A stretch of DNA of 64,000 nucleotides from Neoceratodus forsteri. Lineage: Eukaryota; Chordata; Ceratodontiformes; Ceratodontidae. The DNA is taken from positions 1,189,333,001 to 1,189,397,000 of the forward strand of contig CM028132.1 of NCBI GenBank assembly GCA_016271365.2, in the 5' to 3' direction. This document shows positions 22,890 through 34,045 of this stretch, piece by piece (positions within the stretch are counted from its first letter, which is position 1; the number at the start of each line of letters is the position of its first letter). The notes under the pieces are model-generated. The model worked only from the letters and a program-made list of their open reading frames with translations. It did not search any database and had not been told where the DNA came from. The translations under genes and the position numbers were made by a program.

Positions 22890-24956
22890 TGTAACCCCCC
22901 TGCTAATGGGGGTTCCCAAAAGTCTTCCAGGAGCTTGACTGAATGCTCCAAGTCTGGGCAGTGTTCAGTGTGTGAGGTGTTTAAACGTGGTTACAAGTGA
23001 GTACTATTTGAGCCTCCACGTACTGTCTCTTTAAGAGCTGTCTGCTTTCAGACTTAATTAGTTTGTATGGGGGGACTGTGTATTTAATGCTCGAATTCTG
23101 CCCGAGCTGCTGTCAATTCACTCCATTTCTGCCGTTGCTACATGTGCAGAGGGAGCCTTGTTGAAAGATATAACTGTTTGCCAGGAATCATTTAGAGTGA
23201 CTGAGAAAATGTAGTTTGTCTAACCTGTCTTCATTTCAGCATGAACTGTTTCAGTGTAGCTCTTCATTTTGGTTCTGAATAGCTGACTTGGACTAATCAG
23301 GATGATAGGAAGACCCTAAAATGGAGCCTGTGGACGAATAGGCACTTGGACTCTCAATTTTGAGCCAGCCACAAGGGGATTGTATGGGCAGTGACTCTGG
23401 GAAATGTAGTTTTAACCATGGCGCCTTTTTCTACCAACAGAGGGAGTCTTATTGTGAGTGACAGCTGAATTAGACAACAGAATAGTGTGGAGCTAAAGGA
23501 AATGCTCTGCTCTGTGACTGGAAAGATCAGATCAGTTGTGGCAGTGAAGAGAGAAGGAGCTGTGTGCTTCTGCAGTGTATAGTTTCGCGTGGGAAGCACG
23601 TGTGAGGCCCTGAGTTTCAGTCTGCAGCCTTTGTGAGTGCCAGTTTGGACTGAGTCCAAGTTGTGAGGAGAAAGAAGCACTAGAAGTGTGGAAATCAGGC
23701 TCACCCTGTAGAAGACTGGAGAAATTGCTGAATCACGCTCGGTATGTCAGGAACTGAAGCTGCTGTGTGTGCTTCCGGGTATTTTGCAGTAATTACGATT
23801 GGGATCGAGGAGCAGCCTGCCTGGTATAGTACTTCCCTTTTACATATAAATGTGCGTAGTGCTTGTGGGGAATCACTATTTCAAATTCCCTGTACAGCGA
23901 ATTGTGTGCTGAAGCTGGAAGTAAACCCCCAGCCTAATTCGCACTACATCCGTTTGCTATCAACTGCAGTGGGGTCCAGTCACAAGGACCTAGTCCTCAT
24001 GCCCTGCTCTTTTGGCAATCCAGAGGGACATTCTCCATCTGATCCCCAGCTTGGGTGTTGTGAGTACAAAACAGGGTATTCCCCTACAGCTTGTTTTTCA
24101 ATCACAAGTGTGTCACTTAATTCTTGTTGTTTCACTGTTTCATGGACTGAGCCCTCCGGCTCCAGATCACAATTGGGTGTTGTGCATATATTTTCTTCTA
24201 CAGGGCCCTATCCATCTGCACCTGCCGGCCACCCCCGGGCAACGGACCTGGCAACCCCCCCCCCCAACCTTGGTACCCAGAGTGCAGTAGCGGCTCTAGC
24301 CACAAATGGTTACCAGGGCACAGCTGGGGCACAACAGATGGCAACCAGGGCACTGATATATTGTTATTATGGGGGCAGCTCTGCACCCATATGGGGCACA
24401 CAGCATTATCAAGTAACGCAGCCTGGCGGGCCCTGGTGTAGAGCCGCCACTGCCAGAGTGTGACTTTTCAGACCCTGTATGTGTGCACAGTACTGTGATT
24501 TGAATATTTCCAAACCAAGTCAACCTGATTGCCCCCCTCCTGTGTTACTGTCCTCTAAATAAATCAGATTTGTTGTTGTTATACTATATACTATCTGTGG
24601 TGTTGGTACTTATGGAAACAGTATTGTATTTCGCTGTGTATGTTGTTTAACCTTATTTTACAGGGGGTCCTCAGAGATGTGCTGCAGAATCAGTTTCGAG
24701 GGTAAGTGGTACTTTATGAGTGAACGGTGTGTATACGTGGGGTATTGGGGATGTAACTCCTGTGTGCTGTGTGAGCCACTAAAGGGAACCAGAGGGGGTC
24801 ACGGTGTCCCAGAGGGCTGTGATCAAGCTAGTCTAACCACTACAAAAACTGACCTCTGGGTGGAGACACCCGCCATAGAACCTAGGCCCTTCAACCTGTC
24901 AGTAGTCAAGCAGGCAGGGGTAGTAGCCCTTGGGATAGCGCAACCTGGGGGTTACA
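22890..24956 (+). mobile_element. LTR-3: solo-LTR-like element nested in LTR-R
   Basis: Begins TGTAACCCCCC and ends GGGGGTTACA, flanked by acta on both sides (22,886-22,889 and 24,957-24,960). Length is 2,067 bp. AATAAA with tcag is at 24,558-24,563; acceptor and donor (gtaagtgg) bound 24,664-24,701. It carries a C-rich run near 24,256. A 239-codon frame (23,744-24,463) shows no recognisable domain. Confidence 0.82.
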
Positions 24957-25267
24957 ACTATAAGCACACAGCACATTCTTATATAAGGAAATTCCACTGT
25001 ACCAGGCAAATGACTCTCTGGTCGCAATTACAGAGTCTCTACACAATCCGAGAGTTCAGAGGTAGCTGGAAGTCCTGACAGGCCGATCGCATTCAGCAAA
25101 TCTTCAGTCTTCTTCAGGTTAAAGCCTGGTCACAATTCAGTGCCTTAATTCGCTCTCCAAATTCGGATTCAGTCCGAAAAAAGCACAAGTTTCCTCTCAG
25201 GAACAGCAGGTAGGCGTGCAGGCCTAACTCAGGCCTTTCCACAGTTCTCCCTCGCAAATCCACTATG

Positions 25268-25477
25268 GGAGGCAGTATAGCGCAGTGGTTTAAGGCTCTG
25301 AGCTGCAAATCTGGTGACAGCCAGCAGATCAGACCTGGGTTTGAATCCCGCAGCTTCCACTTGCATACTGTGTGACCCTGAGCAAGTCACTTAACTTCCC
25401 TGTGCTTCCAGGTCGCACCTGTTAAAAAGCTTTCAGCTTAGTGTGCTACTCCTGGTTAAACAACTAAATAAAAAAAT
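25268..25477 (+). mobile_element. tRNA-derived CORE-type SINE, copy 1
   Basis: Head has a pol III A box (tagcgcagtgg) and B box (gggtttgaatccc). The middle reads 'tgtgtgaccctgagcaagtc' and 'acttaac', matching the well-known MIR/CORE-SINE core. The tail is 'aactaaataaaaaaa'. It is nearly the same as the copy at 27,289-27,510. It is inserted in LTR-R: the matching LTR-4 sequence near 59,597-59,640 lacks it. Confidence 0.85.
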
Positions 25478-26031
25478 TGCTGCTCGAACTGTTACTTCTT
25501 CACTTCTCAACTCAGATCTAACTGAAACTGCAAGCAGTGTGGGACTTTCCCCAAGATCCAAAAGGTTCAGTTGGCTGATCTGTCTGTCAGTCACAACAAG
25601 GGACCTTCCAGGTTATTTTAGGAGCCAAAAGCGCAAAACTACAATTCCTACAAGTTTTGGCCCCACCAAGCCCCTGTAGGCAGGCTCCATTTTAGAGTCC
25701 TAAATGTATTGATTGGACCATTCTGCAGTCCAGGACCAAGATGATGGAAACAAACAGAACTGTCCATGCCGCAAAGAAGGCAGGTTAGAACAAATAGCAA
25801 TATTATTACTACTCTAGCAAATGATCAGCAAACAAGTACATCTTCTAACAGAGCTCCGTCTCAGATTACTTTTGACTGCAATCCAGGCAGCTCTTAAAGA
25901 GACAGTACACAGAGGCTATACAGGCACTCTCTGGTAATACATTTAAACTGCTAAACGCAGAACGCAGTGAGCATTTAGGCACGTTCAAGGAAGACTTTTC
26001 AGGAACCCCCATTTGTAGGGTGGTACATAAG

Positions 26032-27288
26032 TAAAAAAATTAAGACAATATGACATTTCCTGGTATTTCTTTTCAGTTAAATATTTTTACTTCTAAAGCT
26101 GTTAACTTACAATACAGAGGTAAAGCTTAATTGTACCTATAGTAGCTACTTATTCCATTTATGTGGCCTGGGTGACCTCATGGTAGCCAGGTCTTTAGAT
26201 AGGTGGAAACGTAAAGACAAAGCAGGCCATAGGAAACAGAAGTATTTCTTATAAGCACTGCTTCATTGAGGATGCAGACTTAGCTATGTTCACTCTTGCA
26301 GCTCAGTCCGAATACATAGGAACATTTGGTGGCACCCCTGGGCATTTGACCAGACATTAAAGGCTCAACTGGTATAAATCTCCTTTCTTTGATCGATGTT
26401 CTTGGGGATCCCTTGGAAAAGTTAGTTCAGGACTTCACATACACCTGCAATATACAAGTCCCTCTAGAGGGAAATTGGAAATTGGGTTTGGGGTTCAGGA
26501 GATGGTTTGAGGATATGTTGAACCATTGTCTGGGGGTACTCAAGCCTCAAAGTACAAGACCAGTTTCCCTTCCCTGCCATGGCAGGAAATCATAGGGATC
26601 TGGATCCTCCCATTGGGCACAAGGAAATAAGAGTGCCCTGGTCCACCTTGAGGGACTGCTCTTGTTTGTTTATTTTTAACCAGGTAAAATGACTGGCACA
26701 ACCCTTTTTCAGTCATGACGGACATATAAAACATCACAAATACAATAATGATCACAATAACATTGCACTATACAACCTCTTAGGTGGCAGGATTTGACCA
26801 CTCCTTGGGGAGTGGACTTACACAGCCTATCAGATGTTTACTAAACTGAATTCCATCAGCATCTCCTGCCATACACTGTTCATGTGTCCTACAGCCAAAA
26901 GGACCCAAACAAAAAAAAAAGGGTTGTTAGGGCAGCAGCTAACGACCTTTTGAACCTGAATCCAGTCTCCCTGGTACCCAGGCAGGAATGGTGGCAAAGA
27001 GCTTACTTCCACTGCTTAATGTTTTGAAGTGGACAGGGGGGTTCAGACCTATCTTGAAGCACCATGGATATTTCAGAACATCAGGAAGAATTCAAAAGGG
27101 AGACTGTTTGTTTATTTCAAAGGTTTTACCAGGAAAGACATACTAAGCTTTTAACAGCTCATTTCCAGCTATGTCTGGGGTAGTGGGTAGGGAAGACAGT
27201 ACTAGAGAAGACAGAAAAAATAAATAGTAGTTAGCAACATTACAAAAATAATAGTCATATACAATACAGTACTTCAAAAGAACAGTAA
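26032..27288. other. No gene; possible short repeat copies
   Basis: Two related segments, 'tttatttttaaccaggtaaa' (about 26,668) and 'ggttttaccaggaaagacat' (about 27,122), look like copies of one dispersed repeat. Nothing else was identified. Confidence 0.3.
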
Positions 27289-27510
27289 GGAGGCAGTATA
27301 GCGCAGTGGTCTAGGGCTCTGAGCTGCAAATCTGGTGACATCCAGCAGACCAGACCTGGGTTTGAATCCCACAACTTCCACTTGCATACTGTGTGACCCT
27401 GAGCAAGTCACTTAACCTCCTTGTGCTCCCAGGTCGCTCCTGTAAAAAAGCTTTCAGCTTAGTGTGCTATACCTGGTTAAACAACTAAATAAAAAAAACC
27501 AAACAAACAT
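27289..27510 (+). mobile_element. tRNA-derived CORE-type SINE, copy 2
   Basis: Same A box, B box (gggtttgaatccc), MIR-like core and A-rich tail as copy 1, with few differences. No clear flanking duplication was found by eye. Confidence 0.85.
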
Positions 27511-27524
27511 GTTCATAAACATTG

Positions 27525-27815
27525 CGGGCCCGATATTCAAATAGGTGCAAAGCGTAGAGCGACTTGCACTTGCCCGGGTACCCAAAAGGTGCTATATTCA
27601 ATAGAACAGCACACCAGTGCTATTGAAATGAATGAAGTGCCCATTCAGCCCAGCGCTAAGCCACTTAGTGCTGCCCCAACAGGGCACCTGAAATACGCCA
27701 CCAGAATGGATAGTGCTGGAGTGCAATTTCCAGTATTCAAAGGGACCCATGCAAATGAGCCCATTGGGCATGCAAGGCACTAAGGAGCCATTTGCATGCC
27801 CATTATGGGCTCAGT
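27525..27815. repeat. MITE-like palindromic repeat
   Basis: Starts 'gggcccgatattcaaatagg' and contains inverted pairs: ttcaatag.../...ctattgaa around 27,597-27,628, and tgagcccattgggcatgcaa (about 27,757-27,776) against ttgcatgcccattatgggctca (about 27,792-27,813). No coding capacity. The start phrase resembles dispersed repeats of amphibian genomes, from memory only. Confidence 0.45.
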
Positions 27816-29210
27816 TACATGGGCAGTGAAGCAGGTTAGTGCAGTGCTGCCCCCCCCAATTGCCTGGTCCCAGCCATCTATACCTATCCCTGGTGCTAGT
27901 GACACCCTCATTCTGTCATGTATAGTAGCCCTGGTGCTAGTGGTGCCCTCCCCCTCTCCAATCCCAGCCTCTGCTGAAAAACTCTGCTTAAATTCATTTG
28001 TCCCTGGTACTAATGGTGCTCCCCAGTCTGATCCCAGCCACAATGTACACATAAGCCCTCCCTGGTATACAGTGGTCCCCTCCAGTGGCACCGGGCACCC
28101 CTGACTCACCCTGTCCATAGCTGGGGTGGCATGGGTAAATACAATGACCTGCATAACCCTCCTCACACCTCATCAGCCAGTCACCTTATGTACAGTCAGG
28201 GAGTGTGCCTCTTATAGGACAGGGTGATGTGCAAAATTTGAAAATCTCAGTAAAAACTTTGATTTAAAAAAAAAAAAAATTATATAATGCAAAAAAGGTT
28301 GACAGTGCCCCTTTAAACTCCTCCTGTATATTTTAAAACAGTTGCTATCATTTTGTTTTGTAATTAATGACTCATGGCAGTAAATATGGCCACCGCCAAC
28401 AGTTTTTTTTTAAATCCCTTCCCCCTGAGGTTACTCTTCTGTTGACTGTGCACACCTGATTCATACTGTGTATGTGTCGGGATGGTGTCAGCACATGTCC
28501 TCAATGGAACACAGCACAGCATCACGCCAAGATACTTAGTTTTATCATGGTGATTTTACCAAAAGAGTAGAGACTTTACAAAAAATGTCAAAATGTTTCT
28601 TGGAATGAACTAAAGTGGAAAGAAAAATGGTTATGTTGCAATATTTGTTTGTAACTAAACTGTAGTCTGTATTATAAAAAGCCACCATATCGCTGTTAAA
28701 AAGCTGGAGTGTAGCTCAATGCAGGAAAAACTCTGACTTTCTGTTTTGTTTTTACTGTGGAAGAGTTCAGACATCTTCCAGATTCATTTACTTGTATTAC
28801 CTTCCAGTTACATCTGCATCTAAATATTCTTTTAAATAATTTTTTCAGTTATGTTTTGTCTCAGAAACAAATATTGAATGCTCTCTGGCTTTGTTTACTC
28901 TTATCATCATGAAATCCTCATTTAAGTTTAAGATCTAGTTCCCAAGAGGATACTGGGGGTCATGTCCTCTTTCAAATAAGCTCTCAAGTCCTACCTAGCC
29001 CAGTCCACAGCCTGCAGCTGTTTCCGACCTCCCTGACCACAGCCACATGTACATTGCTTAATTTGATTCTCGCACCTCAGAATGTACTTATCCCAACCTA
29101 CCTTGTCACTTAACTACTTATTTGTCAACTTGTAATATGTTCATTTGTACTATTCCTGACCGTTAATGCTCGCTCACATTTCCCTTATCCTAATTTGTTA
29201 ATTATTCTAA
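27816..29210. other. No recognisable gene
   Basis: Contains an A-rich run near 28,266 and, at 28,960-29,200, sequence that looks like a LINE 3' UTR but could not be assigned. 'ttatttgtcaacttg' at about 29,118 recurs at about 29,787, past the block at 29,216-29,770. Confidence 0.35.
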
Positions 29211-29215
29211 TTGAA

Positions 29216-29770
29216 CTGGCACCATGGTGCCAAACTAAGGGGTTCGCTCTGCAGGCTGGCGACCCAGGTTCGTGCCGACGAGCCGGGTACCAGAAGCGGA
29301 GACCAGCGGGGGGGGGGGGTTCACAAGCGGCCACTAGACACTTCCCTCCTGGAGGGTGAGATGAGCCATGGCTCCTGTGGGTGCATGGTGGACAACCTTG
29401 GAAAGTATGTCTCAGCACGTCCCCACCTCAGTATGCCATCTCTTTATGGCTACAACATGGGGTCAGGACAAGAAAAAGTGGAAACAGCTCCCTGCTGACC
29501 GGATGACAAGCACCTGGCCTGCAGCACCACAAAGCCTGGACTGACCCCGTGGCAGCTTTCTAGGATACAGAGTTCACTTGATGGCACATCCCCCTCGGAG
29601 GAGAGGGACCCTCCCAACATAGGGATAGATAGGGTTACCCAAAGGTAAGGCTGCAAGACAGGGTTGGGAGAATGGTGGTGCAGGGTCGAGTGGCGGTGTG
29701 GTGCATTGGTGCTCCAAAGGAGTGGCCGGCAGGGGTGCCACGAGGAGGTGGAAAAAGTAGATAACACAAA
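29216..29770 (+). repeat. Possible tRNA-headed non-autonomous repeat
   Basis: A GC-rich block opens 'ggcaccatggtgccaaacta' and contains 'gcaggctggcgacccaggtt' then cgtgcc, a B-box-like arrangement. Later phrases ('gatagggtta', 'gggttgggagaa') echo the minus-strand SINE-like block at 9,751-10,112. The surrounding sequence is AT-rich. No clear target duplication was found. Confidence 0.3.
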
Positions 29771-29863
29771 AAATGTCTTTTCTAATTATTTGTCAACTTG
29801 CAATATTTCACACTGTACATATCTGTACCCTAGAACCATTAACTCTCTATGGGGCCTGTGTAT

Positions 29864-29903
29864 GAATGCCTACATGCTGCACAAGGGCAGCATGTAGGCA
29901 TTC
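29864..29903. repeat. Perfect 17-bp hairpin
   Basis: gaatgcctacatgctgc is followed by the 6-base loop acaagg and its exact reverse complement. Nothing nearby explains it. Confidence 0.9.
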
Positions 29904-31224
29904 CTTTGCTTGAATGCCATGCAGCAGTGATTTGTGCACCCCTGGTGGCATTCAACACAGGTGCGCTAGCACCTTGCATGAAGGAGTCCCTGGCTAGATG
30001 TGTGGCGCCGCGGCAGGGGCATGACAAGGAGGTGCCAGAACCATGTGTTTGCACAAAGGCGCTTGCATGCTGCACCAGAGTGGCTAATGCTGTGTGAGGG
30101 GGGAACCTGATGTAAGTATTTACGTGCCCCCTGAAGGATTAACAGAAGGGTGTGGCAGCAACAGGATCCCCCTGCACTTGCTCACTGTGCTGCCTGGGAG
30201 GGATGGGGGTGTCCATTTGGGTGTTTAGACCCTGTTGGGCTATATGCTGTCCCCCTTCAGGAGTGCAGCAGGGGATTCACTCTGGGGCCTGGGAAGGGCA
30301 TCCAATTGGATGTCTGCCCGCGTGACCATGCTCCTCACCCGTGATGCTGCGTGCCGGGGGGGGGCAGGGCTATGGATAGGTGGCCGGCAATGGTGAATGC
30401 CAGCAGGTACAGACCTGTCTGCAGGCACGGGACAGCAAGGGTCAGGTAAACGTCTTTCACACGTACCCGTGCCTGGGGTCGTACATAGGGCTCTGTATTT
30501 GTATCTTTCTTGACATGATATACTTGTGCTTTTGACCTTGTTGTGTCTCGTGCTTTGTACTCTCTCGGGTCGTACCTGCAAATAGGCATTTAGTTGTCTA
30601 GTGTACCTACCAATCCCCAAAAACCAAATAAATAAATAAAACGGTAACGATGAAGGCTTACTGAGTATATGAGTAAAAGCAAGCATAAATGCAGCATTTT
30701 TCATACACAGTTTGATGGTGTGCCTACAAAATAATGATCATGTGATCAGGTTTCTCATTTTACTATACAGATGCAATTTATTTATTTAGATTTGTTGCAC
30801 ACCCTTTTGACCTCACTTAGGTGCAGCACCTGTTTTACAAGAGGGTCTGGTGGCGGGTGGGGCACTGTGGCAGCAGAGAAGTTACACATTAGGAATTTCA
30901 CAATTCAAATATCAAGAATAAATACACAGAGGATTTAATGCATGAGGGTGTGTGAAGAACAAGGTGGTAATTTCATTGAATTAAGCTGGGGGCAGAGTAA
31001 GTCATGAGGCCAGAGACTGAGTGGCTTATCATTCCCCAACCTCCTGAGGTGAAATTACCAGCAAATTCTTCTTCACACACCCCATGCTGGAGATGTAAGA
31101 CGTTGTCTGGAAGAAATATGCAAAGAATATTGAGTGAAAGAGAAAAAAGTTTTCTTGTGTACAGAATCCAGTCCAGGTTTTACATAGAGCATTTCATTTA
31201 GTTAATTCTGTTGGATTGTAATAA
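29904..31224. other. No recognisable gene
   Basis: ORFs up to 154 codons lack motifs. An (AATA)n-type A-rich tract lies near 30,625. Nothing else was identified. Confidence 0.4.
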
Positions 31225-32176
31225 ACATAGAAACATAGACTTTGACGGCAGATAAGGACTGCTTGTCCCACCTAGTCTGCCCATTTCCCTACCTACTGGA
31301 TAAACTGCAGATCCTAGTTAACCAACAGCCTATTTCTTCCTACCCCTCACAAGAATTACCTTATGCCTGTCCCATTCATTCTTGAATTCTCCCACAGTTT
31401 TAGACCCCACAACCTCCTCAGGAAGGCGGTTCCATGCATCCACCACCCCCTCTGTGAAGAAATACTTCCTCACATTGCCCCTGAGCCGTCTCCCTTCTAT
31501 CTTCAGATTGTGTCCCCTTGTTCTTGCACATCTCTTTTTCTGAAAGATGCTACCTTCTTGGACTTTGTTGATTCCACTGAGGTACTTAAAAGTTTGTCAT
31601 TCCCCCCACCTTTCCTCAATGGTATACATATTAAGCTCCTTTAATCTCTCCTCGTATGGCTTCTCTTGCAGACCCTACACCATTTTAGTTGCCCTCCTCT
31701 GGACTGCCTCCATCCTGTCTGTGTCCTTGCGGAGATGGGGTCTCCAGAACTGGACGCAGTACTCCAGATGGGGTCTCACCAACTGTCTGTACAGAGGGAT
31801 GACAAATTCCTGTTTTCTGATGGTGATGCATCTCCCTATACATCCCAGTATCCCCCCAGTCCTCCCTACTGCCTTCTCACATTGCTTGCTAACCTTAAGG
31901 TCATCTGATATGATTACCTCAGATCTCTTTCCATTTTTGTTGTTGTTACTACCTCCCCCCCATTGTGTACTCTTCCCTGGGTTTTTGTTTCCCAGGTGCA
32001 TAATTTTGCACTTCTTTGCATTGAATCTAAGATGCCATATTCCTGACTGTTCCTCCAACCTTGCCAAGTCCCTTCTCATCCTTTCCACCACCCCCTTTGT
32101 GTACCAACCCTGTTGCAGATCTTTGTGTCACCTGCAAAGAGGCATACTTTTCCTTTCAGACCTTCTGCAATGTCAC

Positions 32177-32905
32177 TTATAAAAACATTAAAAAGGACTG
32201 TACTCTGAGGTACCCCACTAGTAACCCCCTTTCTTCAGAATGGACTATTATCTTCTGTGTCCTGTTGTCTAGCCAGTGTTTTACCCAGGCTACCACCCTG
32301 GGACCCACTCCCAGGCTGGTTAATTTGTTTATTAATCTTTTGTGTGAGACTGTCTCAAATGCCTTGCTAAAGTCTAGGTAGGCCATGTCCACAGCCCCTC
32401 CCTGATCTACTACTTTGGTCACCCAGTCAAAGAAATCGATTAGAATTGTCTGACATGACCTTCCCACTGTGAATCCATGCTGCCTTGGGTCCTGTGCCCC
32501 ATTGGCCTCTATACACTCAACAGTTCTTTCCTTCAGAAGTGATTCCATCATTTTCCCTACCACAGAGGTCAAACTGACAGGTCTGTAGTTTCCTGCCTCT
32601 GTCTTGCTCCCACGTTTGTGAAGGGGAATCATATCTGCCCTCCTCCAGTCCTCAGGTACCACACCATCCTCCCATGATTTGTTAAAAAGGGTAGTCAGTG
32701 GTGTCACTAGTTCTCCCCTTAATTTTTTTAGAATTCTGGGGTGAATTCCATCAGGCCCCATTGCTTTGTCCACCTTCAGTTTTAAGAGTCCTTTCGGAAC
32801 CCTTTCTTCTGTAAAAGGACTGGGATCAACCCCTATCCAGAGTGCTTCTGTTAATTGGATTAGGTACCTCCCCCTCTTTTGTGAATACTGAGCAGAATAA
32901 TTCAT
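32177..32905 (-). pseudogene. CR1 copy B reverse transcriptase (broken)
   Basis: A 242-codon open stretch holds the early RT blocks: KVDKAMGPDGIHPRILK, NYRPVSLTSVVGKMMESL, QHGFTVGRSC and AYLDFSKAFETVSHKRL. It then runs out of frame. The catalytic box downstream reads FAGDT in place of FADDT (about 32,130-32,145), so a catalytic aspartate is lost as well. It represents target-primed reverse transcription machinery, now inactive. Confidence 0.8.
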
Positions 32906-33152
32906 TCAACATCCCTGCTTTTTCACTGTCCCTCTCTGCCCACCCACTGTCCATTCTATTCAGCCTCTCTATCCCTCCCTTTGTCTTTCTATGCTCCCTA
33001 ATGTACCTATAAAAGGTTTTATCCCCCTTCTTAACCGAGTTGCTATATTTTCCTCAGTTTGGGCCTTTGCTATTCTGTCTGCCTTCCCTGCTTCCTTCTG
33101 CTTTAACTGGTACTGTTCTCTGTCCTGTGCCTTCTGTGTTTCCTTATACTTT

Positions 33153-33719
33153 TTAAATGATATTTTTTTTCCCTAACCCTCCCCACCACCTCTTTTGAGA
33201 ACCATAGTGGCTTTTTCTTTCATTTTGATTTATTTGCTTCACACAAAAGCTTGTTGCCTCTGTGATGGCAGTTTTGATGTTTCCCCATTGTTGCTCTATC
33301 CCTCCTTCTTGCCTGTGTGCTAGTGCTTTTCTAAGGCACTCTCCCATTTTGACAAAGTCAGTCCTCCTGAAGTCCAGTACTCTCACTTTTGTACGGCTTG
33401 ACGACTCTGCAGCTGAGCTTATCATGAACCATTCTGTTTGGTGGTCACTTTTTTCCAGATGGCTACCCACTTCTAGATCTGAGATCCTCTCACTGTCTCC
33501 ATTTTTGAGTACATGGTCTAAGATTGCTCCCTCCCGAGTGGGATCCAGCACTAACTGTCTGAGGCATGCCCCCTGTAGGGCATCGAGAATGGCCCTGCTC
33601 TTGGATGTGGCTGCAGCAAAGGTGCTACAGTTAACATCTGGCATATTCAGGTCCTCCATTAACAATATCTCCCCTTTCTCTGCCATCCTAAGGATGCCTT
33701 CTATCATATCCTTGTCCAT
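33153..33719 (-). pseudogene. CR1 copy B endonuclease C-terminal part
   Basis: Open for 188 codons on the minus strand. ILLMEDLNMPDVN stands where APE-type endonucleases have G-D-F/L-N, so the usual GD is ED. SDLEVGSHLEKSDHQTEW corresponds to the terminal S-D-H block. The N-terminal half of the domain, with the metal-binding glutamate, is missing because the element is truncated here. Confidence 0.75.
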
Positions 33720-33745
33720 TCCCTTCCCCTGAGATGCAGGCTGCA

Positions 33746-33875
33746 GAGACAGCTCTAATGGTTATAAGAGTGGTCTTACATGCATTCTTAAGGTATGAAC
33801 TGTGAACTGAAGGTAAACAGTTTGCTATTCAGAGGATGTAAGTGAGACCACTCTTATAACCATAAGAGCAGTCTT
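33746..33875. repeat. Palindromic MITE-like element
   Basis: Arms of about 34 bases (33,746-33,779 and 33,842-33,875) pair with only a few mismatches, built on 'ggttataagagtggtct' and its complement. A loop of about 62 bases separates them. It sits in the gap between CR1 copy B and the Tx1-type LINE. Confidence 0.7.
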
Positions 33876-34045
33876 GATGGTGGTATTAATATATGTAGTT
33901 TTTATTTATTTAGTTTTTGTTCACTGGGAAAGGAAGACTAGGCAATCCTGCCTATTTTCAGCCTCATCTAAGAAGGGGAAGGGGTACAGATGAAAACCCA
34001 GTGAAATTGAACCACATAAAGCTGTTGGTGATGTTTTTTTGGTGA

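Larger units (their letters stand above)
21870..26027 (-). mobile_element. LTR-R: inverted solo-LTR-like copy, split by LTR-3 and a SINE
   Basis: Begins TGTAACCCC (the family's right end, inverted) and ends ...GGTGGTACA (mutated left end), flanked by taag on both sides (21,866-21,869 and 26,028-26,031). Content from 21,870 to 22,889 and from 24,961 to 26,027 aligns in inverse order with LTR-4. The joint 'ggaaccaaatcatgaccca' to 'gcacacagcacattc' is continuous in LTR-4 near 59,895-59,925. AATAAA (inverted, 22,264-22,269) and the mini-exon (22,126-22,164) are present. A SINE interrupts the right half. Confidence 0.8.
31225..33735 (-). mobile_element. CR1 LINE copy B, 5'-truncated in the endonuclease
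   Basis: The 3' tail at 31,225-31,300 carries 'acatagaaacatagactttg' and 'acggcagataaggact'. Moving upstream on the minus strand come the RT C-terminus and thumb (31,675-32,091), RT fingers/palm (32,177-32,905) and the C-terminal APE half (33,153-33,719). It ends at the hairpin element at 33,746. ORF1 is absent. Confidence 0.88.

Noticed and set aside
23744..24463. 239-codon frame inside LTR-3 as an element protein
   Set aside because: I saw no matching open frame in the other copies and no domain, so it is most likely a chance frame.
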